Assembly (NCBI GenBank): GCA_944322545.1
Contig: CALUPF010000020.1
Span: forward strand, 1 to 62,910
DNA length: 62,910 bases
Direction of reading: 5' to 3'
DNA from: Candidatus Gastranaerophilales bacterium
GTDB lineage: Bacteria; Cyanobacteriota; Vampirovibrionia; Gastranaerophilales; Gastranaerophilaceae
The translations under genes and the position numbers were made by a program. The stretch's first letter is position 1, and the number at the start of each line of letters is the position of its first letter. The notes beneath the pieces were generated by a model, which was given only the letters and a program-made list of their open reading frames with translations, had not been told where the DNA came from and ran no database searches. Positions 36,514-45,112 of the stretch are shown here, in pieces.

Positions 36514-37947
36514 ATGGAAAAAGATTTGTCTGATCCAGAATGCTGTGAAGCAGCTGTTGAAGTTAGTGTGAAAAAAGCAAAAATAATGAGAATATTCATT
36601 GCTTTTGCTGCAGGCATGGCTGGGCTTTTGTTCGGACTTGATATTGGTGTAATATCTGGTGCGTTGCCTTTTATCAGTGAGCAATTCACATTATCCAGTC
36701 GTTTGCAAGAGTGGGTTGTAAGCACGATGATGCTAGGAGCTGCATTAGGTGCGATTTCAACTGGTTGGATTTCATTTAAAATTGGTAGAAAATATACGTT
36801 ATTAGCTGGTGCGTCATTATTTATGGTTGGATCTTTATCATCAGCATTCGCTCCAAACGTTGAGGTTCTTCTTGTTTCAAGAGTTCTTTTAGGTTTTGCT
36901 GTTGGTATTGCATCTTATGTTGCTCCTTTATATTTATCAGAAATGTCCCAAAAAGAGGATCGTGGCAGATTGATTTCAATGTACCAACTAATGGTTACAT
37001 TAGGTATTTTAGTAGCGTTTATTTCTGATACGATTTTCAGCTACGGTGGACATTGGCGTTGGATGTTAGGGGTAATAAGTATTCCTGCTTTATTACTTTT
37101 AACAGCAGTTTTTGGTTTGCCTGATAGTCCAAGATGGCTTGCTTCTAAAGGCAAATTCTCAAAAGCAAAAGACATTTTAAAAATGTTGAACGCTAGTGAA
37201 GAAAAAGCAGAAGATGAAATGGATGAGATAAAAGAAAGTCTTAAAGTCAAACAAGAAGGCTGGGGACTTTTTAGAGCAAATAAAAATGTTAGACGAGCAG
37301 TTTATCTAGGTATGTTGCTACAAGCTATGCAACAGTTTACTGGTATGAACATAATTCTTTATTACGCACCTAAGATTTTTAAACTAGCTGGTTTTCAAAC
37401 TACTGAACAACAAATGATTGCAACGGTGATTTGTGGTGTTACTAATGTGCTTGCAACATTTATTGCAATGAAAACAGTTGATAATTCAGGTCGTAAGCCT
37501 ATTTTAAAAATTGGTTTCTCTGTAATAGCTTTAGGCACATTCCTTTTAGGTGTATGTCTATTTATGATTGATGCTGGCTTCTCAGCAGTTTGGATTTCAT
37601 TTGTTGCAGTTGCTGTTACCTTGTTGACTATTGCTGGTTTTGCAATGAGTGCAGGTCCTGTTGTTTGGATTTTGTGTTCTGAAATACAGCCACTAAAAAG
37701 TAGAGACTTTGGTATAGCTTGTTCAACAACAATGAACTGGATTTGCAATATGATTATTGGTGCTACTTTCTTGACAATGCTAAATAATCTAGGTACTGCA
37801 TCAACTTTTTGGGTATATACAGGGTTGAACATCTTGTTTGTAATTCTGACAATTTTCTTTATCCCTGAAACAAAAGGTGTTTCATTAGAAAAAATTGAAA
37901 TGAATCTCATGGAAGGCAAAAAATTAAAAGATATTGGTGTAAATTAG
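36514..37947 (+). CDS. MFS sugar:proton symporter (sugar porter family)
   Basis: The ~477-residue, 12-helix transporter has the sugar-porter signatures '[17 protein letters not shown]' in helix 1, '[10 protein letters not shown]' in loop 2-3, a 'DSPRWL' motif before the central loop, '[17 protein letters not shown]' in helix 7 and 'PETKG' near the end. It is most like xylose, arabinose or galactose symporters. The ATG at 36514 follows AGGAG by eight bases; the upstream ATG at 36487 is less likely. TATAAT at 36481-36486 is a candidate -10. It faces an aldose 1-epimerase gene with no gap, suggesting joint use of an imported aldose. Confidence 0.9.
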   Translation: MEKDLSDPECCEAAVEVSVKKAKIMRIFIAFAAGMAGLLFGLDIGVISGALPFISEQFTLSSRLQEWVVSTMMLGAALGAISTGWISFKIGRKYTLLAGASLFMVGSLSSAFAPNVEVLLVSRVLLGFAVGIASYVAPLYLSEMSQKEDRGRLISMYQLMVTLGILVAFISDTIFSYGGHWRWMLGVISIPALLLLTAVFGLPDSPRWLASKGKFSKAKDILKMLNASEEKAEDEMDEIKESLKVKQEGWGLFRANKNVRRAVYLGMLLQAMQQFTGMNIILYYAPKIFKLAGFQTTEQQMIATVICGVTNVLATFIAMKTVDNSGRKPILKIGFSVIALGTFLLGVCLFMIDAGFSAVWISFVAVAVTLLTIAGFAMSAGPVVWILCSEIQPLKSRDFGIACSTTMNWICNMIIGATFLTMLNNLGTASTFWVYTGLNILFVILTIFFIPETKGVSLEKIEMNLMEGKKLKDIGVN

Positions 37948-39009
37948 TTACACTAAGCTAAAACTATATAAGATTGTTTTGTTATAAATTTCGTTTGCTT
38001 TAAGTACGGGCTTTTCAAAATGCTCGTACTTAAATGCATTTGGGAAAAATTGACATTCTAGACAAAAACCACATCTTTTGTCTATTGCGGTTTCTGATTT
38101 GCCTAAAACTTTTTCATCACCACCTAAATAGTTTCCACTATAAAATTGTATCCCTGGAAGATCTGTTGAAACTTCAAGCTTAATACCGCTTTTTAAAGAA
38201 TATGCGCAAGCTGCTTTTTTTATTGTTTTATCGTAGTTGTTAATAACCCAGTTGTTATCAAAACCATTAGCAAATTTGATTTGTTCAAAGCTACTATTTA
38301 TATCCTGACCAATTTTTTTAGGTATTCTAAAATCTAGTGGTGTGTTTTTGACGCTGCATATTTTTCCATCTGGCACTGATGCTTTTGTGTTTTGAGTATA
38401 ATAATCTGCAAGAATTTGTACATATTGATTTAAAACACTTCCACTATTAAACCCGTCTAAATTAAAATAACTGTGATTTGTAAGATTGCATATTGTATCT
38501 TTATTTGATGTGGCATTATAACTGATTTTTAGTGTGTTAGTTTCATTTTCAATTGAATAAGTAACACAGGTTTTTAATTCTCCTGGATAATTTTCTTCCA
38601 TATCTGGACTTGTGTAAAAGAATTTAACGTCGTTATTTTCTGTTATTTCAAAATTCCAGACTTTTTTGTCAAAGCCTTCTATCCCACCGTGCAGGTGATT
38701 GTTGTTGTCATTTTTGTTTAGTTTATATTTTTTATTGTTTATTGTTATTTCCGCATTTTCTATTCTATTAGCACATCTTCCTATTGTTGCTCCGAGATAT
38801 TTATCTTGCTTTTCATACTTAGATAATTCATCATAACCTAACAAAACGTCAGTGATTTTATTATTTTTATCAGGAACTTTTATTGAGATGATTGTTGCAC
38901 CGTAATTCATCAATTCAACAGTCATGTTTGAGTTGTTAATTAAGGTGAAAATATAGATATTTTCACCTTTTTGTGTTGCTCCAAATAGTTTTTTAGATAC
39001 AGTTGTCAT
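37948..39009 (-). CDS. galM: Aldose 1-epimerase (mutarotase)
   Basis: The 353-residue protein has GalM-type features: 'GATIGRCANRIENAE', 'NHLHGGIEGFDKKVW', 'NLTNHSYFNLDG' with the catalytic His, and a C-terminal Glu region 'CGFCLECQFFPNA'. It interconverts alpha and beta anomers of aldoses. It converges on the sugar transporter gene, which fits uptake and entry of galactose or a related sugar. A recognisable Shine-Dalgarno is absent before the ATG. Confidence 0.9.
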   Translation of the reverse strand: MTTVSKKLFGATQKGENIYIFTLINNSNMTVELMNYGATIISIKVPDKNNKITDVLLGYDELSKYEKQDKYLGATIGRCANRIENAEITINNKKYKLNKNDNNNHLHGGIEGFDKKVWNFEITENNDVKFFYTSPDMEENYPGELKTCVTYSIENETNTLKISYNATSNKDTICNLTNHSYFNLDGFNSGSVLNQYVQILADYYTQNTKASVPDGKICSVKNTPLDFRIPKKIGQDINSSFEQIKFANGFDNNWVINNYDKTIKKAACAYSLKSGIKLEVSTDLPGIQFYSGNYLGGDEKVLGKSETAIDKRCGFCLECQFFPNAFKYEHFEKPVLKANEIYNKTILYSFSLV

Positions 39010-39106
39010 ATTAGAATTTTATCATACTTTTGTATAATTTAATGTTTTTGGTGGATTAAATATGTTATGTAAAATTTTATAATATCGATAAACAGGGGGA
39101 GAATGT

Positions 39107-39577
39107 ATGGATTTACAAATCAGCAGCTTGATGAATAATATTACAACTAAGGTGGATTCTTACAAATCCAAGCTTTTAAGCTCTGATACTCTCGATTTTT
39201 CAAATTATTTGAAAGACAATTTTGATGAAATTGATAAAGATAAAAATGGTTTGTTAGGAAAAGATGAGATTACTGATTCTGCTAGTAAAAACAGTAATCC
39301 GGAGATTCAAAAAATTCTTGATAATAAAAATATAGAAAGTATTATTTCTAACATAGATAAAAATTCAGATGATATGATTTCAAAAAAAGAAGCAGATCCT
39401 AATTCTAATTTGGGTAATATTTTGAAATCTACATACAATGAATTTAAAGATTTAGGTTCTAACACTGCTAATTTAGGATTGGCAGCTCAGAGCTTAACTC
39501 AAAAGCTATGTCAAAATTATTATGCCAATGCAAATATGACAAAATTAGCTGCTTCAGCTGTTAGTTATTTGTTATAA
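39107..39577 (+). CDS. EF-hand calcium-binding protein
   Basis: The 156-residue protein has a canonical EF-hand loop at 43-54 (Asp, Asp, Asn, Gly, Gly, Glu at positions 1, 3, 5, 6, 9 and 12) and a second at 84-95 (Asp84, Asn86, Asp88, Ser92, Glu95; Asp89 replaces the usual Gly). The rest is Ser/Asn/Lys-rich and helical. There is no signal peptide, so it appears cytoplasmic or is exported by a non-classical route. A strong GGGGGAGA Shine-Dalgarno precedes the ATG. Likely a calcium sensor or buffer; partners unknown. Confidence 0.82.
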   Translation: MDLQISSLMNNITTKVDSYKSKLLSSDTLDFSNYLKDNFDEIDKDKNGLLGKDEITDSASKNSNPEIQKILDNKNIESIISNIDKNSDDMISKKEADPNSNLGNILKSTYNEFKDLGSNTANLGLAAQSLTQKLCQNYYANANMTKLAASAVSYLL

Positions 39578-39614
39578 TTTTTAATTGAGTGTTTCATCTT
39601 CTTGCAAATTTTGT

Positions 39615-39645
39615 TATAAACCGTTATTATAAAATTCGGTTTATA
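39615..39645. promoter_or_regulatory. Perfect inverted repeat upstream of the SulP gene
   Basis: TATAAACCG (39615-39623) and CGGTTTATA (39637-39645) are exact reverse complements separated by 13 bases that include TATAAA. It sits between the EF-hand gene and the SulP transporter. It could be an operator over the SulP promoter or a weak terminator without a T-tract; an operator fits better. Confidence 0.5.
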
Positions 39646-39662
39646 AATTAACGAAACATTAT

Positions 39663-41210
39663 ATGATGAATTTAGACTCAATTAAGAAGGATACACTTGC
39701 TTCAGTTATAGTTTTTTTAGTTGCTTTACCTTTAGCAATAGGAATTTCTATTGCTTGTGGTTTGCCAATATACAGTGGGATCATATCAGGTATTATTGGT
39801 GGTATAGTAGTTGGCGCATTGTCGGGAAATTCTTTGCAAGTTTCAGGTCCAGCTGCAGGTTTGATTCTTATTGTTGTTGATATTATCGGCACGATGGGAG
39901 TAGAAAAATTATTTTTGATAATATTCTTAGTTGGTTTAATTCAGATATTATTTGGATTTCTTTCCTTGGGAAGATGGTTTAGAGCTATATCTCCTGCTAT
40001 CATACAAGGTATGTTAGCAGGTATTGGGATTTCTATTTTTCTTTCTCAGTTCCACATTATGTTAGATAGTAAGCCTCAAAATTCATTTATTGAGAATATA
40101 CTAGATTTATTTAGTGTTATTTACAATTCTGTTTTGCCTATGAATGGTTCTCCTCACCATCTTGCTAGCATAATTGGGATTATGACAATTTCAATAATTA
40201 TTTTTTGGAATTCTATTCCTCATGAAAAGCTTAAAGCTATTCCTGCAGCATTGTTAGCTGTTATTGTTACTTCGTTATTTGCTAATTTGATGCATTTTGA
40301 TATTAATTATATTCAAGTTGGAAATAATTTTTGGCAAGATGTGCAGTTTTTGTCATTGTCTTCATTTAAACACATTTTTGACTTTAAGATATTGATTGGA
40401 GCTTTAGTTATTACATTTATTGCAAGTGCTGAGACATTGTTAACTTCTACGGCAATTGATAAAATGTGTGAGAAATCAAAAACAGATTATAATAAAGAGA
40501 TTATTGCTCAAGGTGTTGGTAATTCAATCTCAGGGCTTGTTGGTGGATTGCCAATCACTGGTGTAATTGTAAGAAGTGCTGCAAACATAAATGCAGATGC
40601 GCAAACAAGATTTTCAGCTATTTTACATGGATTTTGGATTCTTTTGTTTGTGAGTCTTTTCCCAAAACTTCTCAATTTTATTCCAATTTCTGCTTTAGCT
40701 GCGATATTAGTTTATACAGGTTATAAATTAGTAGATGTCAATGCGGCTAAATATATTTATCGTTTGAGCAAAGGTGAATTTGTTATATATTTAATAACTC
40801 TTGTTTCTATTCTTTTCACTAATTTATTTGAAGGTATATTAATAGGCTTTTTCTGCGCTTTAGTTAAAAGTGCATATAAAGTTTTGAAGGTAGATATAGA
40901 TACTGAATATATAGAGAATGAAAATAAAATTGTTGCTAAAATACATGGCAATATTACTTTCATTCAACTACCTACTTTAATTGAAGCATTAGAAAGACTC
41001 CCAAAAGATAAGAATATTTTGCTATGTGCTGAAAGATTACATTTTATTGACCACGCTTGTGTTGATTTTATTAAAGAGTGGGAAAAAGAAAGAAAAAATG
41101 TTCAATGTGAGACTTGCACAGTTGATGTATCTTGGGATCAAATAAAAGAAACATATCCAAGTTTTAAGTGGCATCGTTTCCATAAAGATGACAATAGTAG
41201 TTTTCATTAA
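39663..41210 (+). CDS. SulP-family anion transporter with STAS domain
   Basis: The 515-residue protein begins with 'DTLASVIVFLVALPLAIGIS' and 'SGPAAGLILIV', the SulP signature helices, followed by about ten further membrane segments to residue 415. The C-terminal ~90 residues form a STAS-like domain ('KIHGNITFIQLPTLIEAL', 'DHACVDFI'). SulP members move sulfate, bicarbonate or other anions in symport with protons or sodium; the sequence alone does not settle which. It converges on the dGTPase gene with a one-base gap. Confidence 0.88.
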   Translation: MMNLDSIKKDTLASVIVFLVALPLAIGISIACGLPIYSGIISGIIGGIVVGALSGNSLQVSGPAAGLILIVVDIIGTMGVEKLFLIIFLVGLIQILFGFLSLGRWFRAISPAIIQGMLAGIGISIFLSQFHIMLDSKPQNSFIENILDLFSVIYNSVLPMNGSPHHLASIIGIMTISIIIFWNSIPHEKLKAIPAALLAVIVTSLFANLMHFDINYIQVGNNFWQDVQFLSLSSFKHIFDFKILIGALVITFIASAETLLTSTAIDKMCEKSKTDYNKEIIAQGVGNSISGLVGGLPITGVIVRSAANINADAQTRFSAILHGFWILLFVSLFPKLLNFIPISALAAILVYTGYKLVDVNAAKYIYRLSKGEFVIYLITLVSILFTNLFEGILIGFFCALVKSAYKVLKVDIDTEYIENENKIVAKIHGNITFIQLPTLIEALERLPKDKNILLCAERLHFIDHACVDFIKEWEKERKNVQCETCTVDVSWDQIKETYPSFKWHRFHKDDNSSFH

Positions 41211-41211
41211 A

Positions 41212-42588
41212 TTATAAGCCTTTGATGTTTCGATATGTTTTTAGGGCATATTTGTCTGTCATCCCTGAAATATAATCTATTACTGCTTGTTTATAATCTT
41301 TTTCATTATCAAGGTTGTATAATATTTCATTTTCACAATCTTTAGGTCTGTATTTTGTGTTTGTATATCTGCAAAGCCAATTTCTAAAATTTTGTGTATA
41401 TATATTATCTGTATTCTCTAGTTTTTGAATAGTATCTTTGCCAGCATATTTTTTTTCATAGTGTTCATAAATTGTATTTAAAACTTCATCGCAGTTGTCT
41501 TGCGTAAATGTTTTTACTTTAGGGGATAGATAAATATTTTTATAGTTATACTGTTTTATATCTTTTAAAGTTTTAAAAACCTCTTCTGAAAATCCTATAC
41601 CTTTTTGTGGTGATGAATTTTTTACAATATCTGTTATGAATAATGACATAAGAGAGCTATTATTAACTGAACCTACAAATTCTGGTATATTGTTTTTTAC
41701 AATGTTATTTAGTTCTTTTTGATTTTTTTCTGTTAAAACATTTGCTCTAAATGCATCTTCTATGTCTTTTCCAAGATATGCTATTGTATCAGAAATTCTT
41801 ACAACAATTCCTTCCCAAGTGTAAGGTTTTACCTGTGCAGGCTTTTGTAGTTTTTCTAGATCGATAAATTCATTGCGAGGTTTGATAAAATTTTCATCAA
41901 CTTCTCCACAGTGATTTATTATTCCATCTCGCACCGCATAAGTTAGTCCAAGATTTTTGTTTTTACCTTGGCTGCTTTTTAATAAAAGCAGCTTGTCCAC
42001 CATTCTAAGACTATTTTTCTCGTGCCAAAAAGATTGTAAGCCATTTTGTTTTGATATTTTATTTAGTGTTGTTTCACCGTCATGACCAAAAGGTGCGTGT
42101 CCTAAGTCATGACCTTGAGCAATAGCTTCCGTTAGATCTTCATTTAGTCCTAGTTTTCTTGATATGTTTCTTGCTACGTCTGTGACTTGTGCAACATGCG
42201 AGCTTCTTGTTGAAATCATATCATTCTCAGGAGCAACAAATACTTGTGTTTTGAAACGAAGCCTGTCATACCCTTCTGAGTGCATAATTCTATTTCGATC
42301 TCTTTCAAAATCAGATCTGACGTCGTTTGGCTTTTTGTCTAGCTTAGAATTTCTTTGTATGGCTTTTGTCCATTTGGGATTACCTGGCGACATTGCTTCA
42401 TTTTTGAATTTTTCATTGAAATTTAAAAGAGAATATCCGAAAGATATTCTCAAATTTTTATTATACAAATCAAAATTAGTGCATTCTGCTCTTATTTCAT
42501 TATTGGATTGATGAGAACAAATCCTGTCTGGCATCTTTTTAGATGACAATCTCATTAAATTGGGATTGTATGAAACAAAATGAATCAT
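41212..42588 (-). CDS. dGTPase-like HD-domain triphosphohydrolase with SFG leader
   Basis: The 458-residue protein shows the deoxyguanosinetriphosphate triphosphohydrolase pattern: 'RDRNRIMHSEGYDRLRFKTQVF', a first His in 'SSHVAQV', the HD pair in GHDLGHAPFGHDG near residue 160, and 'VRISDTIAYLGKDIEDAF' with the final metal ligand. It would split dNTPs to nucleoside and triphosphate, limiting dNTP pools. The first ~55 residues are a Cys/Asn-rich leader ending in I-S-F-G, absent from ordinary Dgt proteins. Weak Shine-Dalgarno. Confidence 0.88.
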   Translation of the reverse strand: MIHFVSYNPNLMRLSSKKMPDRICSHQSNNEIRAECTNFDLYNKNLRISFGYSLLNFNEKFKNEAMSPGNPKWTKAIQRNSKLDKKPNDVRSDFERDRNRIMHSEGYDRLRFKTQVFVAPENDMISTRSSHVAQVTDVARNISRKLGLNEDLTEAIAQGHDLGHAPFGHDGETTLNKISKQNGLQSFWHEKNSLRMVDKLLLLKSSQGKNKNLGLTYAVRDGIINHCGEVDENFIKPRNEFIDLEKLQKPAQVKPYTWEGIVVRISDTIAYLGKDIEDAFRANVLTEKNQKELNNIVKNNIPEFVGSVNNSSLMSLFITDIVKNSSPQKGIGFSEEVFKTLKDIKQYNYKNIYLSPKVKTFTQDNCDEVLNTIYEHYEKKYAGKDTIQKLENTDNIYTQNFRNWLCRYTNTKYRPKDCENEILYNLDNEKDYKQAVIDYISGMTDKYALKTYRNIKGL

Positions 42589-42647
42589 AATTTATTTATA
42601 TCATTTTTTTTTATTTTGTTGTTGGTTATGAATTTTTTGTAACAATT

Positions 42648-42935
42648 CTATTTTTTGTTTAATTCTTCTTGTGATACAGGAGTTTTGTTGTTTCTATATC
42701 TGAACCATAAGAACATATCTAGCAGTAAAAATGCCATGTTCGCTATGTATAGCCATATTACAATATCTCTAGAATATAATATTTTATGGGTGATTCCACA
42801 TATGTAACCTAGTAAAATTAGTGAAGAAAAATATATGCTTTTTCCTCCAACACATTTACTTTTATATGTTTTCCAAGCAGCAACAGGCCAACTTATTCCA
42901 AAACAAATCATCATTCCGGCTTCAAAAATACTCAT
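42648..42935 (-). CDS. Small PQ-loop/SemiSWEET-like membrane protein
   Basis: The 95-residue protein has three membrane helices (about 3-18, 33-50 and 58-80) and a 'GISWPVAAWKTYKSK' segment resembling the proline-containing first helix of PQ-loop and SemiSWEET proteins. A half-transporter dimer for a small solute is a reasonable guess, not more. AGAGGAG seven bases before the ATG supports the start. Lies alone between two leftward/rightward genes. Confidence 0.6.
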   Translation of the reverse strand: MSIFEAGMMICFGISWPVAAWKTYKSKCVGGKSIYFSSLILLGYICGITHKILYSRDIVIWLYIANMAFLLLDMFLWFRYRNNKTPVSQEELNKK

Positions 42936-43095
42936 TTTATTTCTCCTCTAATGTGCGGATTTATTATATATCAAGGATTTTTATATTTAAAGAAAAAATA
43001 TCTATTACTTTTTTTTACAAAAAAAGCATGACATATTGCCAAGAATTGCTCAAAATAACATAATTAAATCAATTGAACTAAATAGAGATGTGGAT

Positions 43096-45111
43096 ATGAA
43101 AACCAGTTTGGCAGTTTCACCAGCTTTGTGTCTGAAATACCAAAATGCAGGAAAAATCCCCAGTAATGTGAGTTTTTCCTCTTCTCGTTCCTCCTCTCAG
43201 TCGAAGAGTCCATATAATTCATTTTATAAAATGATTCCCAAGCCATTAGTGTGGACACCTAAAAAAGATAACCCTGTTCCATTGGATGATATTGCTTTTG
43301 TTTATGCTAAAAAATTTGCTGAAAATGCAAATAAACTTGGACTTTCTAGAACTGAATATCTATTGCAAAATATGAAATTTTTAGCATTTGTTCCTCAAGT
43401 TATGCCTGAGCCTTCAAAAACAGCAATTGTTGGAAATACAAATGTTACAACGTTAATTGATGGTGAGCAGATTTTTGATAAGGCTGTTGAATATATAAAA
43501 AGCGCAAAAGATTCAATTCAAATTGAAATGTTTGAGTTTCAACATCCAAATATAGATGGGAATAAATGGCCGGCAAATGGTGCTGAAATGGTACCTGGTT
43601 TTGATCAGCATAATAATCTGTTGCCAATGATTATAAAAAAGAAGAAAGAAAATCCTAATTTAAAAGTTCAAGTTATTTTGGATGCTCATAAATGGTATAT
43701 GGATGGAAATGGAGGAAAAAGTCGCCATTATAATAACCAAGATATGATTAGGTATTTAAAGCAAAATAATATAGATGTTGTTCCATATCCTCGTGCTGCC
43801 CAAGGTGGTGCTGCACTGCAGCACGTTAAGTTAGTTGCAGTAGATGGCAAAAAGCTCATAATTGGAGGTATGAATTGGGGTACACATTCTTGTGCTAATC
43901 ATGATGCTTGTGTTGCAATTGAGACTAGACCAGAATTTAAAAATTCTGAGGTTGATAACATCTTAGAAGAAATCTTTAACAAAGATTGGGCTTTTTCTTG
44001 GCAAAGATTAGGAAAAACAAAAATAGTTGCAGGACCTTTAACAGAAGATGAACAACAGTTTTATAAAGGCTTAAATAAAGAAATTAAACAAGAAAATGTT
44101 GATTATATGCATATTGTTGGTGAATTGTACAACAATGATGAAGATAAAAAAAGATATGATGAAAAAAATCTTGATAAATTAGATTTGATAAAAAGATCTC
44201 CTGTTGAAAATCCTAAAATAAAAGTTATGGCAACTAAACCAAAAGAATTAGCTTATATTGGAGAAAAGGGTGAAGAATCTATTAGGGCCTATTTGATGGA
44301 TAAAGTCAAAAATTGTAAGAAATTACGAGCGGAGTTATTTGTTTTGTCTGATAAGGAAATTATTCAAACAATAATAAATCGCGTTAAAAAGGGTGAGTTG
44401 GATGCTCAAATTATTGTAGATCCCTCAATTATCGAAGAATTTCCTTATTGTAATACCGCACATCAAGAATTGGTTGAAAATGGCGTAAATATCAGACAAT
44501 ACAAAACAGATGAAAAAATAACGCAAAGAATGCATTCAAAATGGGCTGTTTTTGATGATAAGGAAGTTTTAATAGGTTCGGCAAACTGGTCTGGTATGGC
44601 GTTAAACCAAAATTTAAAAAAAGGACAAAGAGAAGACTATGAATTTTATACAGAAATGATAAATAAAGAAATAGTTGGATATTTAAAAACAGTCGAAAAA
44701 TTTGAACAAAATGTTGGTCTTCCTCCTTTAATCAGAAAACAGCTTGATTATAAAGAGGTTTTAGTTCGTCGATCTAAAATCAAAAAAGCTGTAAACGAAA
44801 TTAATGAAAAGGGGTCAGCAATAATTAGGCTTCAAAATAAGGAATATAAATTTAGCGTCAAAGATCGTTCAGACTTAAATACAATTAAAGGTTATTACAA
44901 AGTAATAATTGATAGAAATAATGCAAAAGAAAAATATAAAAGAGGTAATAATGAAGCTGCAATTGCTTTTGAAAAACCAATTTTGGCTAAAGTATTTTTA
45001 AAACAATTTGAGAAAGATTGGAAACATTCTGAATCTGAGTATGAAAAAATAAAAAACAGAAACTATGAAACCCCTATTGCTATTGGTTCTGTTTTGGATT
45101 TGGCAGGTTAA
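43096..45111 (+). CDS. Phospholipase-D-fold protein (two HKD motifs) with SFS leader
   Basis: The ~671-residue protein has two HKD motifs: HVKLVAVD from His243 and HSKWAVFD from His480, each followed by the 'iGg.Nwg'/'iGSaNWSG' strand. This gives the complete two-lobed active site of PLD-family phosphodiesterases (phospholipases, nucleases, synthases). The ATG at 43096 is preferred to an upstream TTG at 43036, which lacks a Shine-Dalgarno. Residues 1-45 form a leader with V-S-F-S-S-S and a Ser-rich run; no Sec signal. Two bases separate it from the exonuclease gene. Confidence 0.82.
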   Translation: MKTSLAVSPALCLKYQNAGKIPSNVSFSSSRSSSQSKSPYNSFYKMIPKPLVWTPKKDNPVPLDDIAFVYAKKFAENANKLGLSRTEYLLQNMKFLAFVPQVMPEPSKTAIVGNTNVTTLIDGEQIFDKAVEYIKSAKDSIQIEMFEFQHPNIDGNKWPANGAEMVPGFDQHNNLLPMIIKKKKENPNLKVQVILDAHKWYMDGNGGKSRHYNNQDMIRYLKQNNIDVVPYPRAAQGGAALQHVKLVAVDGKKLIIGGMNWGTHSCANHDACVAIETRPEFKNSEVDNILEEIFNKDWAFSWQRLGKTKIVAGPLTEDEQQFYKGLNKEIKQENVDYMHIVGELYNNDEDKKRYDEKNLDKLDLIKRSPVENPKIKVMATKPKELAYIGEKGEESIRAYLMDKVKNCKKLRAELFVLSDKEIIQTIINRVKKGELDAQIIVDPSIIEEFPYCNTAHQELVENGVNIRQYKTDEKITQRMHSKWAVFDDKEVLIGSANWSGMALNQNLKKGQREDYEFYTEMINKEIVGYLKTVEKFEQNVGLPPLIRKQLDYKEVLVRRSKIKKAVNEINEKGSAIIRLQNKEYKFSVKDRSDLNTIKGYYKVIIDRNNAKEKYKRGNNEAAIAFEKPILAKVFLKQFEKDWKHSESEYEKIKNRNYETPIAIGSVLDLAG

Positions 45112-45112
45112 T

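Noticed and set aside
36424..36725. Two overlapping minus-strand open frames before the sugar transporter
   Set aside because: They lie antisense to the transporter's N-terminal codons and have no recognisable domain or Shine-Dalgarno.
43036..43095. TTG start adding 20 residues to the PLD-fold protein
   Set aside because: No ribosome-binding site precedes it, and the ATG at 43096 gives a leader of the same style as other local proteins.
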